64,000 bases of DNA from the NCBI GenBank assembly GCA_026214975.1, contig CM047808.1:60414583-60478582 (forward strand), in the 5' to 3' direction. The position numbers and the translations under genes were made by a program. Source of the stretch: Gentiana macrophylla. Taxonomy: Eukaryota; Streptophyta; Magnoliopsida; Gentianales; Gentianaceae. The notes beneath the pieces are model-generated. The model was not told where the DNA came from, made no database searches, and saw nothing but the letters and a program-made list of their open reading frames with translations. Positions 21,307 through 32,359 of this stretch are shown piece by piece. Position 1 is the stretch's first letter. Every line of letters starts with the position of its first letter.

Positions 21307-22651
21307 TGTCTCGGATTTTATCAACGGAAACGACAAGTAATAAATTATAAATCCGGTTTACCCCAAGTGCAGGGATTGTAGTATAGTAGCTACAACCGGA
21401 GTCGATCTCAGGGAATCGAGATTGGTCTAGTTCTTAATTTTTCTAAAGGTTGTCACGAAAAACACAAAACAAATACAATAAACTGGACAGAGGGTTGTCA
21501 ATCCAAAGCCAGGAAATATAGTTGCGGACCTAAACTAACTAAATAAATCTATTCTATAACTAAAAAGAAAATAAACTTCTAAGATAACAACGAAGAACAA
21601 GGCACAAAGATAATTTCAATTAATTTCAACGAAGAACAAGCATTGATCCACCTATCCCGCAACCCTCAATTTCTACTCTAGATCGTTTAGTGAAGATTTA
21701 ATAAAGACGTGGTTCACCTATCAAAGGTATAAATTCCTACTCTCGTAGATAATTCGTCTATTAATCTATCATCTCTCGATCTTAAAGATTAACGCTTCCA
21801 TAACCAAGGTGTAAGATTTCTCAATCTAGCAACCTAGAAATTAACCTAACAACTCTCGTTATTTTTAGGTTAAAAATCCAACCTTTACTATGGTGATCTA
21901 GGATTTAATAACGATTCTCATCACACATTAAACATCAAACAACAATACATTTATCAATGAAATTGCATAAGAACAATAAAACATAATAAAGATACAATCT
22001 TTAATTAAACTCACAAACAATCCAAGAGTTGAAATCAAAACGTTGCTGAGACGGTTTCACACGCTTGTTCCAGAAGTGCCTAGCCTCTGCTCATATCCGT
22101 ACGAACGAAAAAAAAATAAAAATAAATAAATATGTTGCTCGGTCGATCGAAGGTGTGCACTTTTCGGTTGACGAGTGCTTCTCTTTTTTGATTTTACTGT
22201 CTCGGCTCTGCTTCTAGATGATTTTTTCGTGTTCTATCTTTGCTGCTTTGAATGCCGTCCTTTTATAACCTTCTTGAGCTAGGGTAACAATTATCCCTTT
22301 TTTTTCTTTTCTTAAAAATAAAACCCTAATAAAAATATGATAATTCCAATTTTGCCATCTAGATATATCTTCAATTAAAATGCAAATTTCAGAAACCTTC
22401 AATTTCGTTGACTTCGTCCACGATATGCTCGTTGTACCTACAATAATAAAAGCGTGCAAAGTGTAACATCACATATATAAAGATATTTACCAATAAAATC
22501 ACATAATTAACCCGAATTTGCACTTAAATACTTTTAAAACTCATTTGCTCAATAAATCAATTAAACGCTTAATTTCTATGCGAATTATACGAATATGGAG
22601 AGAATTGCTACAAAATATAACGATATAAATCACATAAAATCACCCTTAACA
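21307..22651 (-). repeat. LTR2, shared by AthA (5' LTR) and AthB (3' LTR)
   Basis: It starts TGTCTCGG and ends CCCTTAACA (TG...CA), 1,345 bp. The AthA PBS is on its left and the AthB PPT on its right, so one LTR serves both units. The minus-strand TATA box TTATAAAAGG is at 22259-22268. Decayed palindromes (GGTCGATCGA, CGGTTGACG) lie at 22139-22178. Confidence 0.95.
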
Positions 22652-22664
22652 ACTCCCCCACACT
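22652..22664 (-). promoter_or_regulatory. Polypurine tract of AthB
   Basis: The minus strand AGTGTGGGGGAGT lies directly before LTR start TGTTAAGGG. Confidence 0.85.
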
Positions 22665-23665
22665 TAGCTTTTGCTCGTCCCGAGCAAAACAAAACAAAAT
22701 AAAGCTCGGGAAAAATATAGACACTTCAGCACATACAACGCATAGTCAATAAATTAGAAGTTCACCCACGTGTGTGTGTGCATAGCCATAGCAAACTTCC
22801 ACTAAGTCCAAACTTGAAAATTTCAAAGCAAACTAGCTAATACCCCCTTTCAAACTAGAGATAAATGATACTCATAAGATGTACCCTACAAAGCGTGACA
22901 TATCCCGAAAAGATGATAGAATACATTTAGGACCTTTCGACATACTCGAGAGGATAATCCCTACAACATATCACATCGGTTTATACTGGGGATAAGGTAT
23001 CACGATAACTAAGTCTTTTATTCATACCACTTCTTATTGCAAGTTGATTTAACTTATTTCACATTTAAACGCACATCGTAATGAGCCATTGCCTGTCATA
23101 GCGAATAGGACATTCGGGATATGCCTACCTTACTCAAATCATAAGGCGACTTCTTCGCGGTATCGTGAGCTTTTGGTCATCATAGTGGTATAGGACATTC
23201 GAGATATGCCCTACCGCACTCAAATCATCGACCGACTTCCGACACACCCAATTTCAACTTTTTTTAAAACAACTTATTCAAAGCCACGATGAGTTACGTT
23301 TCACTTATCACATTCAAACCTCGGATATTCACGATTATGTCATACTTTGGATCTAAACACAAACTATTATAATTCTCACGATACGTACATTAGCACTAAG
23401 CACACGATACTTATAAGATAATCAAAATCACTAATCCAAATGGGTATAGCTTTATATTTTAGCTCATCGTTCAATATGGTTCGTGAAATGTATGTCGGGT
23501 GAAACAACTAACTTACTAAACATACGATATACAAAGATCCATGAATATTAAAACCGAACAAAAATATGCATTTGCTCACTGGGACAAAACAAAAATTTTA
23601 AAAAAATTTAGCTCATTTCAGCATAGAAAAATAATATAAGCAAATGATAGATACACATAACCATT
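22665..23665 (-). other. Non-coding 1-kb stretch between PPT-like modules of AthB
   Basis: Homologous to 12680-13676. No ORF of note. Confidence 0.5.
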
Positions 23666-23701
23666 CCCCCCCACACTTAAACGACAACATGTCCTCGGGT
23701 T
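23666..23701 (-). promoter_or_regulatory. Internal PPT-like module of AthB
   Basis: The minus strand reads GAGGACATGTTGTCGTTT then AAGTGTGGGGGGG. Same position and design as 13677-13712. Confidence 0.5.
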
Positions 23702-23994
23702 GTGCGAGAACTAAAGAAAGATAAAGTACTTAGGCGATTGTAGTTCGAAGGTGGCAGTCTGAAAGGTGGTCTAGATCCAAATGGAAATGCTTGAAGAAAT
23801 CGATGATCGTGGACCATCCACCGGAAAACGATATCATCTAAAAGCTCACAATCGCTATCGAAAATATCCTGCACACTTGAACAAACATGCCAACATCTCG
23901 GGGAACATAGGGGAATATAATACGTCGCGCAAAAGTAACGATAGAGGATACTACAAAGTAGCAGGGCTAGGTGCAACAAAATGACACCAGACAC
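23677..23994 (-). pseudogene. Small Cys-rich hydrophobic ORF of AthB, C-terminus frameshifted
   Basis: It begins MSGVILLHLALLLCSILYRY and keeps the Cys cluster and DIFDSDCELLDD. It then leaves the frame where AthA and AthC read FPVDGPQSTDFFKHF; the change coincides with lost CAG/CTG triplets near 23796-23830. The frame runs on for 105 codons. Function unknown. Confidence 0.35.
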
Positions 23995-24204
23995 ATAAAC
24001 ATAATGCTACAAAATGGTATGCAAATACACTAATAATGCAAAGAATCTTGGGATACACGAAGAAAATAGAAACACAAAACACTAGCCCAAGCTAATCTTC
24101 ATAGATGTCGCCCCAATCTACAATCCGGATTAGGCGACGAAGCAAATCGATCGCGGGAGGGATGTCATATTCATCTTGCAAGTTCCAATCTTCTCCCGCA
24201 ACAT

Positions 24205-24522
24205 CTACTCCTTTAAAATGTTCATCACGGAGTACCAAAGAACAAATCGGTAAGCATCGGTCATTTTAAATCGTATACGGCCGTCTGCTTGCACGTTGAA
24301 GGTCCTCGATGCTAAACTCTCCACCACCACGGTGTGGGAGTACGATGACAACATAAGTAATGGTCCTGCGCGCGTGATGATATGGTAATCAACGTCAAGG
24401 ATAAGCGTTCCTCCAGGTCCATCGTCTACAGAGTTATATATGGCGGATTCTATGAATGAATGGGATCTCATGCGGGGAACTCCGTAATCCATTTCAAAAC
24501 AAAGCCGAATCAAGCGATTCAT
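24205..24522 (-). CDS. Accessory ORF after pol in AthB
   Basis: A 105-codon frame starting MNRLIRLCFEMDYGVPRMRS and continuing SFIESAIYNSVDDGPGGTLI and LDVDYHIITRAGPLLMLSS. After that it reads a different frame from AthA (which gives GGGEFSIEDLQRALG), so the C-terminal third is probably shifted. I do not recognise the family. The position after integrase suggests the element's accessory gene. Confidence 0.45.
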   Translation of the reverse strand: MNRLIRLCFEMDYGVPRMRSHSFIESAIYNSVDDGPGGTLILDVDYHIITRAGPLLMLSSYSHTVVVESLASRTFNVQADGRIRFKMTDAYRFVLWYSVMNILKE

Positions 24523-24594
24523 ACAACACTCTTATTAGACTTAAAACTAAAACACATAAACCAAAGACAAAAGAGTAATTGAAAAAAATGACTA

Positions 24595-24611
24595 ATATAT
24601 ATATATATATA
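24595..24611. repeat. Short (TA)n in AthB
   Basis: About 8 TA units at the site occupied by 85 bp of TA in AthA. Confidence 0.9.
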
Positions 24612-24639
24612 GATATCAGGATGCCCCTGGTGGGTTTGT

Positions 24640-26460
24640 TGGTTAATGCCGTTAGCTCGACCTTTGTTTAAGCTCGGCTGGATCGGGCCATTTAACCTTC
24701 CTTCCGGCGACTACTTCGTGTAAGCTCGATGATTGGTGTGGCCACAAAAAGCGATTCAACACATGGGGTTAGGTTCCTTCCGCTTTCAAACACGTTTAAA
24801 CAACCCCATGGTTGACTTCTTCTTCTTCGAGTCTTACGATGACGTTTTAGCCGGCGCTCCTCTCATACTCTTCCATATCCCAACTACCGCTAGAACTTCT
24901 TCGGATCGACCACTACCATCATCCTCTCAAAGCAGTCGGGTGAAAACTTCGTCAAATTCTTCGACTTCTTTAGTACCACACCGAGGATATCGAGAGAAAC
25001 GAACTATCAAAGGCTTTTCCTTGGGTTCACCAATGTAGTGCTTACACCTTTGACCATTTACTCAAAGCGGTTGGTCACCATAACCTCGTAGTTCTAAAAC
25101 ACCTCCGGGAATAATTTGGAGAATCTCAAAAGGACCGGACCATCGTGTCCTTAACTTTCCAGAAACGGATGTAGCCTGGAATTATCTGAAAGAACTTGTT
25201 CCCGACTTGAAATTCTCTCTTCTTAATCTTGGCGTCATGGAGGAGTTTCATCTTATCTTTCTTGATCATGGCGCTTTCGTGAGACTGGAGTCCGAATTCA
25301 TCCAACTCATTACAACTATTGCGATCGATGCTTACCACAAGATCGGGAATCAAAGTTCGAAACTTTGTAGCCCAATAAGCTCTATGCTCTAACTCGATGG
25401 CGGATGATGACATGGCTTACCATAACCCATTTGATATGGAGATGTACCCATAGGAGTCTTATAGGCGGTCCTGTATGCCCATAGTACATCATCCAATTTC
25501 AAACTCGATCTTTCTATGATGTTGTTGACCGTTTTTCCAGGATTTTCTTAATGCTTTGGTTGCTCCGTTCAACCTGACCACTCGTCATAGGATGATATGG
25601 TGTGCCAGTTTTATGACGAACACCATACTTTTCAAGAACTTTCTCTAGGGGTCGGTTGCAGAAATGTGTCCCTTCATCACTGATCAAGGCACGAGGACAT
25701 CCAAATCTCACGAAGATGTTCTTTTTAAGAATTTCATGACCGTCTTATGATCATTGTGATGAGTGGCTTGAGCCTCCACCCATTTCGACACGTAATCCAC
25801 GCAGACTAAGATGTATTTGTTACTACAAGATCTTTGGGAATGGTCTATAAAATCGATGCCCCATACATCAAAGACTTCGCATTCTAAGATGGGTGTCAAA
25901 GGCATGTCAAAACGCCTTGTCGAGTACCGGTTCTTTGGCATCTATCACACGCTTTTCGAAAGCTTCTGTATCTTTAAAGATCGTAGGCCAATAGAAACCG
26001 GATTGGAAGATCTTAGCAATGGTTTTCCAACGACCAAAGTGACCTCAGGTGGGTCCACTGTGGCCTTTGCTCAATAATATTCGCCGCTCGGATTCGGAAC
26101 ACATCTTCTAAGCGGACCATCTTTACGAGATCTTAAGCAGATAAGGTTCATCCCAAACGAAAGATTTCAAATCAGAGAAGAACTTTTTCTTTTCCTGATA
26201 GGACAATTCTGGATCGAGATATCGGGCTTGAAGGTAATTGACAATGGAAGAATACCATGGAACATCAGGAGGACAACCATCGATAAGCATAATGTTTTCC
26301 AGGAGGAAAGTAAAGATCTATATCATCGTAATCATCCTTTCCTCATTCAACATCCTCGAAACATGATCCGCCCGATGTTTTCACCGCCTTTTTGTCTTTA
26401 ATTTGAGCGTCAAACTCTTGTAGGTCGAGATCCAACGCATAGGCGCGGTTTGGCCTCTTT
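24640..26460 (-). pseudogene. AthB integrase and RNase H C-terminus (broken)
   Basis: Recognisable blocks are [11 protein letters not shown] (25708-25941, first catalytic Asp kept), [17 protein letters not shown] and [16 protein letters not shown] (25514-25711, second Asp and catalytic Glu kept), and [13 protein letters not shown] (25126-25413). The H2C2 region and RNase H end can be followed between 25960 and 26460 in changing frames. Many one- and two-base indels relative to AthA, mostly at CAG/CTG, break the frame. Confidence 0.85.
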
Positions 26461-28348
26461 CTTAGTCATCGATATCGCAGCAGCGGCGTGATCGATCCAC
26501 ACAATCACTTGAGCTCCTAACAAGTAACTCACGAAACTTGACCATAGCGAAGACTACGGCCAATAATTCCTTTTGATGAGTAGTATAGTTAACTTGAGAG
26601 GATTCAATGTGTGGTATCATGTAATAGATTGGCTGGAATTTCCTTTGATTCTTTGGCCTAAAACAAAGACTAACTTGCATAGTTTGATCGTCACACATAA
26701 GCTCGAAAGTAGGTTCGATCAGGCGATATAAGAATTGGAGCGAGAGATTAAACGGTTTTTAAGCTCCTCAAACGCCCGCTGCGCTTCATCAAAATCGAAC
26801 TCAACGTCTTCCTTAAGTAGTGTAGAAGCGAGGGCTTGGCTATCTTGGAAAAGTCTGAATGAATCTCCTATAGAAACCGACATGTCCAAGAAAACCTCCG
26901 ACTTCGCGCACATTCTTAGGATAACTCATCTTCTCGATAGCTTCCACTTTGGCCCTGTCTACCTCAATACCTTTGGCGGAGATCTTGTGGCCAAGAACTA
27001 TTCCCTCATCAACCATGAAATGGCATTTTTCCCAATTGAGTACTAAGTTCTTTTCCACACATCTGGATAAGACCTGGTCAAGATTATCAAGGCAATCATC
27101 GAAAGACTGACCAAAGACCGAAAAATCGTCCATAAAGATTTCCATACACTTTTCTACGAGCCCGTCAAAAATAGCCAACATACATCTTTGAAATGTAGCT
27201 GGGGCATTGCAGAGACCAAATGGCATTCGCCTGTAAGGGAATGTACCATAAGCGGGTGAAAGTGGTCTTTTCTTGGTCAATTTGGATCAATGGGTATTTG
27301 GAAATATCCTGAATATCCATCCAGAAGCGATAGAATCGTGTCCCGCCAGACGCTCAAGCATCCGGGTCAATGAATGGAAGGGAAAATGATCTTTCATGGT
27401 TACCTCATTGAGCTTTCGATAATCGATCTGAGACTCAGTAACCAAAGTGACAAGTCTCATGCTATTTCCTCTCCTTCTCATTCTTCTCAATTGTAATTCC
27501 ACCTTTCTTGGGAACTACCTGAGTCGGGAAACCTATTCACTATCGTGATATCGATGGCATAAATGATTCCCGTGTCCGGAAGTTTGATGATTTCTTTCTT
27601 AATCACCTCTTGCATATGAGGTTGAGCCTCCTCAGGGTCATGTCTAACACATTCGCACCCTCATTTGTCTTGATCTTATGCATCAGGATGTCGGGAGATA
27701 TCCTCTCGATATCTCCTACTTGCCACCCAAAGGCTTTCGTTCTTTTTCAAGACGTTTATTAAATTCATTTCTTCTAGTCGAGACGACTTGGCGGATATAA
27801 TCAATGGAAGCTTTTCACCTTCTCTTAAAAACACATACTTTAGATGTTTGAGTAACGGCTTGATCTTAGATCTGCAGGGGTCTTCCAAACTTGATTTAAG
27901 ATCTCCACTTTTTAACTCAACATCATTGAGTTTACTTAGTGGTCCCACTGCGCCAAAGCTTCTCCTTCCAAAGACCTTCATCCTCAAATTCGACTTAAAT
28001 GCTCTGAGACTTACCACACCATGATTATTCAAATTATCAACCAAGAGCTCATACTCGATTACAATGACCATGATTTGCTTTTCCATTAAATCATCGAAGT
28101 CATCGAGACGTATCCTCAATGGAAAAACCGGTTGGAGGACCGAGAGGTATTTGAATGGATTTGGAGACATTATAGCTTACCTCTTGATCACCAACACGGA
28201 TCGTCACTCGCCCACCATCGCAGCTCAATCCAATGAGGCTCTGGCTATGTAGACAAAAAGGGTCTTCCAAGAATCGGGGGGACATTTTCATATTTTTCAA
28301 TGTCTAGACGTGCCAGTCAACGGGAAAGGTAAATCACATCGATTTGAA
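26461..28348 (-). pseudogene. AthB reverse transcriptase and protease C-terminus (broken)
   Basis: The segment 26840-27280 is a clean RT core: FPYRRMPFGLCNAPATFQRC, FMDD in EIFMDDFSVFG, LNWEKCHFMVDEGIVLGHKI. The segments 26462-26913 and 27287-27502 carry the flanking RT/RNase H parts in other frames. The segment 27676-28170 covers the linker and RT N-terminus (KPLLKHLKYVFLREGEKLPL). Confidence 0.85.
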
Positions 28349-28675
28349 CTAAAATGCGTCTCTAAAGATTCCCGCTGCTTTCTTAGAAGATCTATCAGCA
28401 AATTGCAAATTCATGGTAGTGGGTTCTAGAAGATCAATTAAACCCAGCTGTTTACACACAAACAATGGCATGAGGCTTATAGACGCACCCAGGTCACACA
28501 AAGCGTTAGGGAAGACCAGGCCTCCCATTAACACTGTAAGCACGAACTTTCCAGGGTCACCTCTCTTGGTTGGTAGGTTATCATAATTGATCATTGAACA
28601 GTCCTCACCAATCAGCCTCTCCATGTCTGACAAATTCCTTTTTGAAGAAACAACATCCTTTATGAATTTTGTATA
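28349..28675 (-). pseudogene. AthB protease, cut by the CACTA insertion
   Basis: The motif LCDLGASISLMPL is followed by VCKQLGLIDLLEPTTMNLQF, the normal Athila protease. The reading frame enters directly from the CACTA end at 28675 (YTKFIKDVVSSKR). Its upstream continuation (LVEMPKY) lies at 37969 onward. Confidence 0.9.
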
Positions 28676-28860
28676 CACTACAAGAAAAACGGGTTATAAT
28701 GATGGGAATCTAATGACGGGCCGAAATTTTGTCACTATCAATGCCTTTTAATGAGAAGAATATATAGATATAATTTAATCATGTATAAACGGTGAGGAAG
28801 TTCTACTTCTCATCATTGTTAGTTCCTTATCCCGTTAATATTGATACACAAAAAAAATCT
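28676..28860 (+). repeat. CACTA left terminal and subterminal repeats
   Basis: The TIR is followed by TAATGAYGGG-type motifs (28697, 28711, 28748) and related short inverted repeats, the expected subterminal transposase binding region. Confidence 0.75.
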
Positions 28861-30531
28861 TCTCATTAATATGTTAAAGAATATTATAAATTAATTTTTC
28901 CCATACTAAGCATTTCTCCAAATTTTATTTAAAGAAAAACCCAAATTATAGGCGGGTAACAATCCCCACCAAAACATTCCCAAATATTTTTCTGAGTCAA
29001 AACATTAATTCCTACTCCTATTTTCATTCTATACACTAACCTAAAACACTTCAAACAAAACAAAAAACCTAGAAATATCAAAACCTCCGGCATCGACTGC
29101 TAGCCAATTCACTCCCGCCACCAATTCCGGCGTCTGTCATACAACTACAAATCAATCATCTTTCCGGCGATTGTCATCCTCCGTCATCTCTGTCTATCAT
29201 TCTCCTTCCTCCGATTTCATCGATTGCAAAAGAAGCAGGTCAAAACCCTTCCTTTGAACGGTGAGTAGAAAGACTCTTTTTTTTTAATTCCGTTGTGCTG
29301 ATTGCCTGATGGCTGCTATAATCAACAAAATAGGGTAAAATTGTGGCTGCTATAATCAACAAAATAGGGTAAAATTGTTATCAGTTGACGTCAACTTTAT
29401 TACGGGTATACCCTTCTATTCTTTGTTTTGTTGTTGATTTTTCGAGGTCGAAAGTTGGGGATATCAGAATCGCTGATGCTCACTCATTGAGAAATCTGTA
29501 CAATCAACTTTGTTAATGCGAGAATTGAATCTGTATTTTTGGGTGCAGGGGTTGATTTTTTTTAGTGATGAGTTCAACTGTAAAAATATGACATTCCTTA
29601 TCTGTTTAAGTTAATGTTTTCACTGACTATATCATTATAATTTGTGATTTAGTGAGTTTGATATTGACTGGAAATTGATGAATGTGAATGGAAAGACATG
29701 GAAAATCAGTGTCAGAATCATTGTAGTGATATATAGTTACAAATAGTTTGGTAACCATTAAGCAATGGCTTACTTTCGAGCCTTGTGAATGGAGAAAATA
29801 GTATTAATTAGAAATAAATTGGCCCTCTGTTTTGGGGTTTGACCAGGCTTGATGATGTATGATCGATCTCTTTGATTATACCTTTTCATATGTATAAGTA
29901 GCTAGTGTGCATCAAGGGAGAAGGAAGGACACATAAGAAATCAACTAATCGTATATGTATGTATAAATATTAATGACAATTGTCTCAGTTTATTTGGCAT
30001 GGCAAGTGTAGTCTATTCTTTAGGGATGTATCTGTCAAATCAGCCTTATGTTCCTCCATTTCCTTTTAGGAAATGAGTACAAGGATTTTGAGTTTTGATA
30101 ATAAAACACCATAATTATTTTCCTGAGACTTGGTAATTATTTTTTGTTGTGATAATAAATTTGTTTTAGTAGTGTGACTAATATGGGATCCTTTAAAATT
30201 GTTGAGGTATATGTGTCATCTCTACTGGTCAGATATGTTCGTTTTGCAAGGATATGATGAAGAGATAACATCCATTTGAGTGTCATGCTTCCAGAATCTG
30301 TTTCACTACCTAGTATACTACTGAGTAGCTTATCTAGAATTGGCTACCGATATTGAGTATGATTTCTTTTATCAAAGGAGAAACTAAGAAGAAAAATAAT
30401 TTAATTCCTTCCATTGATCTTTTATCCTTCTTCCTAACAAAGGGCTGCTGTAAAAGTACGACCCACGATCCTATATCTTTATGTCACATGGCACACACCA
30501 CTTTAGTTCCCTAACCATTTAGATTATCTAT
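28861..30531 (+). other. CACTA 5' region: putative untranslated first exon and large first intron
   Basis: No coding ORF was found. A C/T-rich stretch to 29260 ends at a good splice donor (ACG/GTGAGT at 29261) and may be the leader exon of the tnpA-like gene, whose coding exon begins after an acceptor at 32358-32359. A 34-bp tandem duplication lies at 29311-29344 and 29345-29378. Confidence 0.45.
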
Positions 30532-31894
30532 AAAATGCAGCACTATAAATATGCATACCCTTTTACTCGGTTCAAACAACTTTGGTGGTAAGCTACCGAA
30601 TTCCGTAGGAAATCTCTCAAACCAACTTCAACAGTTAGATGTAGCTTTGAATCAAATATCCGGTGAAATCCCGGAAGAAATTACTAATCTAGATAATTTA
30701 TACTTGTTAGGCCTAGATCATAATCTCTTTACAGGCTCTATACCAAGTAGTTTCGGAAAGTTTTTGACTTTGCAAAAGTTGTTTCTAAACAATAACAAAC
30801 TTTCAGGTCAGATACCTCCTTCTTTGTGTAATACCACATCTCTTTATGGTCTCTATTTAGTTGACAACATGTTGGAAGGTAACATACCTCAGACAATAGG
30901 TAATGCTCAAGCTTTACACGATTTCGAGGCGTCCCAGAATGAACTAAGTGGGACCATACCCTTAGAGATTTTCAGAATTCCATCTTTATCCGTCCTAAAC
31001 TTATCAAAAAACTTACTTTCTGGTCCTCTGTCTCTTGAGATAGGGGCATTGAAGAACATATATAGCTTAGACGTATCGGAAAACAAATTGTCCGGAACGA
31101 TTCCTGGAACAATTGGTCAGTGTTTAAGTTTAGAGTATATTAGTATGGAAGGTGATTCTTTTGAGGGATCAATCCCTCCTTCACTGATTTCTTTGAAAGG
31201 CATTCGAGTTTGGGATCTTTCTAGAAACAATTTAACCGCGCGAATCCCTCAAGGACTAGAATTTCTTCCATTTGCTCAGTTTGTTAACCTATCTTTTAAC
31301 AACCTTGAAGGTCAAGTAATAACAGAAGGATTTTACGGGAATTCGAGCCTTATATCTTTAGATGGAAATAGTAAACTATGTGGTGGCATTCCTCAACTAA
31401 AGCTACCATCTTTCCATATAAAGAAAGGCAGCAAATATCTTGCAATCAAGATCATCATTCCACTTGTTGTTCTTGGTTTGATTCTGGTGGTTTTATTCAC
31501 TTTTTTTGTGTTCTTTTACGAAAGAAAAGATACAAACGTCGTTTTAGCACAGGATGAAGATTCTTTAAGTATTTATACTGTATGATTTTAGAAGTAGGGG
31601 TGTTCAGTCTTCAAAGGATATGATTTTAAAAGCATGGCTGTAAGCTATTGTTTTATATAGAATGAACTCATTTAACAATTAATGTAGCAGCAAGACCTAA
31701 TTTTTTGTGTGCAATTTTTCTAAGTCAAAATGCTTTGTTGATATTATAGGTGGAATGATTGCTTTGCTAAATGTAATATGTGGTGGTTATGAATGTTTTC
31801 CAAAGGTATACATTGGCATTTTGTATCTGTAAACAGTCCTCAATATGAATGTATAACTATCGATGACTACAAATAAAAATGCAGCACTATAAAT
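30532..31894 (+). repeat. 19-bp direct repeats bracketing the LRR fragment
   Basis: AAAATGCAGCACTATAAAT occurs at 30532-30550 and again exactly at 31876-31894. The LRR frame begins at the very next base after the left copy, and the right copy follows an A-rich run. This fits an insertion of about 1.33 kb with a target-site duplication. Confidence 0.85.
30551..31585 (+). pseudogene. LRR receptor-like kinase fragment: partial LRR ectodomain, TM, no kinase
   Basis: A clean 344-codon frame resembling subfamily XII receptor kinases (EFR/Xa21 type). It opens in mid-repeat (HTLLLGSNNFGGKLPNSVGN) with no signal peptide. About 10 plant-type LRRs follow (LxxLxLxxNxLxGxIPxxLG), then the C-cap with NSKLCGGIPQLKLP. 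A transmembrane helix follows (IIIPLVVLGLILVVLFTFF), then a short cytosolic tail ending LSIYTV. The kinase domain is absent. It lacks both ends of a functional receptor and sits in the presumed first intron of the tnpA-like gene, same strand. If exposed at a membrane it could only act as a decoy-like protein, and nothing here shows expression. Confidence 0.85.
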
Positions 31895-32168
31895 CTGCTT
31901 AAACCCATCTTGACATAGCTTGAATAAAGAAAGCAGTAATAGGAACGCATTTTAATCTATTTGTACCCATCTTCACGTCAATAATTTTCTACATTAATGC
32001 CCTGATTCTAGTGAATTAGGATTTCAATTATTTGCTTTCTCTAATATTTATACATTCATATGCGTATGTATGGTCTAGATAAATCACTATCATCAATGTT
32101 ATACAACTATACAATGGTGGTTTCACATCTTTCTTAAAAACAAAAAAACAGACTGGTGAGATCTCTCA

Positions 32169-32228
<60 letters not shown>

Positions 32229-32359
32229 TGTTAATCATCTATATTGTTTTTTTATTATTGATGTTTATGTGCTCTATGTTTAATATAATTGATAAGACCA
32301 TGATGTTATATTGCATGTATTTTCTTTAAGTGTTCTTTTTATTCTTCTTGTGTCAACAG
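31586..32359 (+). other. CACTA intron remainder
   Basis: No ORF of note. The first 290 bp look like 3' untranslated sequence travelling with the LRR fragment. It also contains the (CT)n(TA)n tract and ends in a splice acceptor TGTCAACAG before the ATG at 32360. Confidence 0.4.
32170..32225. repeat. Compound (CT)n(TA)n microsatellite
   Basis: About 12 CT units followed by about 16 TA units. Confidence 0.95.

Larger units (their letters stand above)
10928..22651 (-). mobile_element. AthA: Athila-like element, unit 1 of the shared-LTR array
   Basis: LTR1 (3' LTR, truncated), PPT at 12667, internal 12667-21306 (8,640 bp), PBS at 21283 and LTR2 (5' LTR). It has the best-preserved coding of the three units, including a 629-codon RNase H/integrase frame. 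LTR2 is also the 3' LTR of AthB. Confidence 0.9.

Noticed and set aside
30551..31585. A functional LRR immune receptor
   Set aside because: It lacks a signal peptide, the first LRRs and the kinase domain, and lies inside a transposon.
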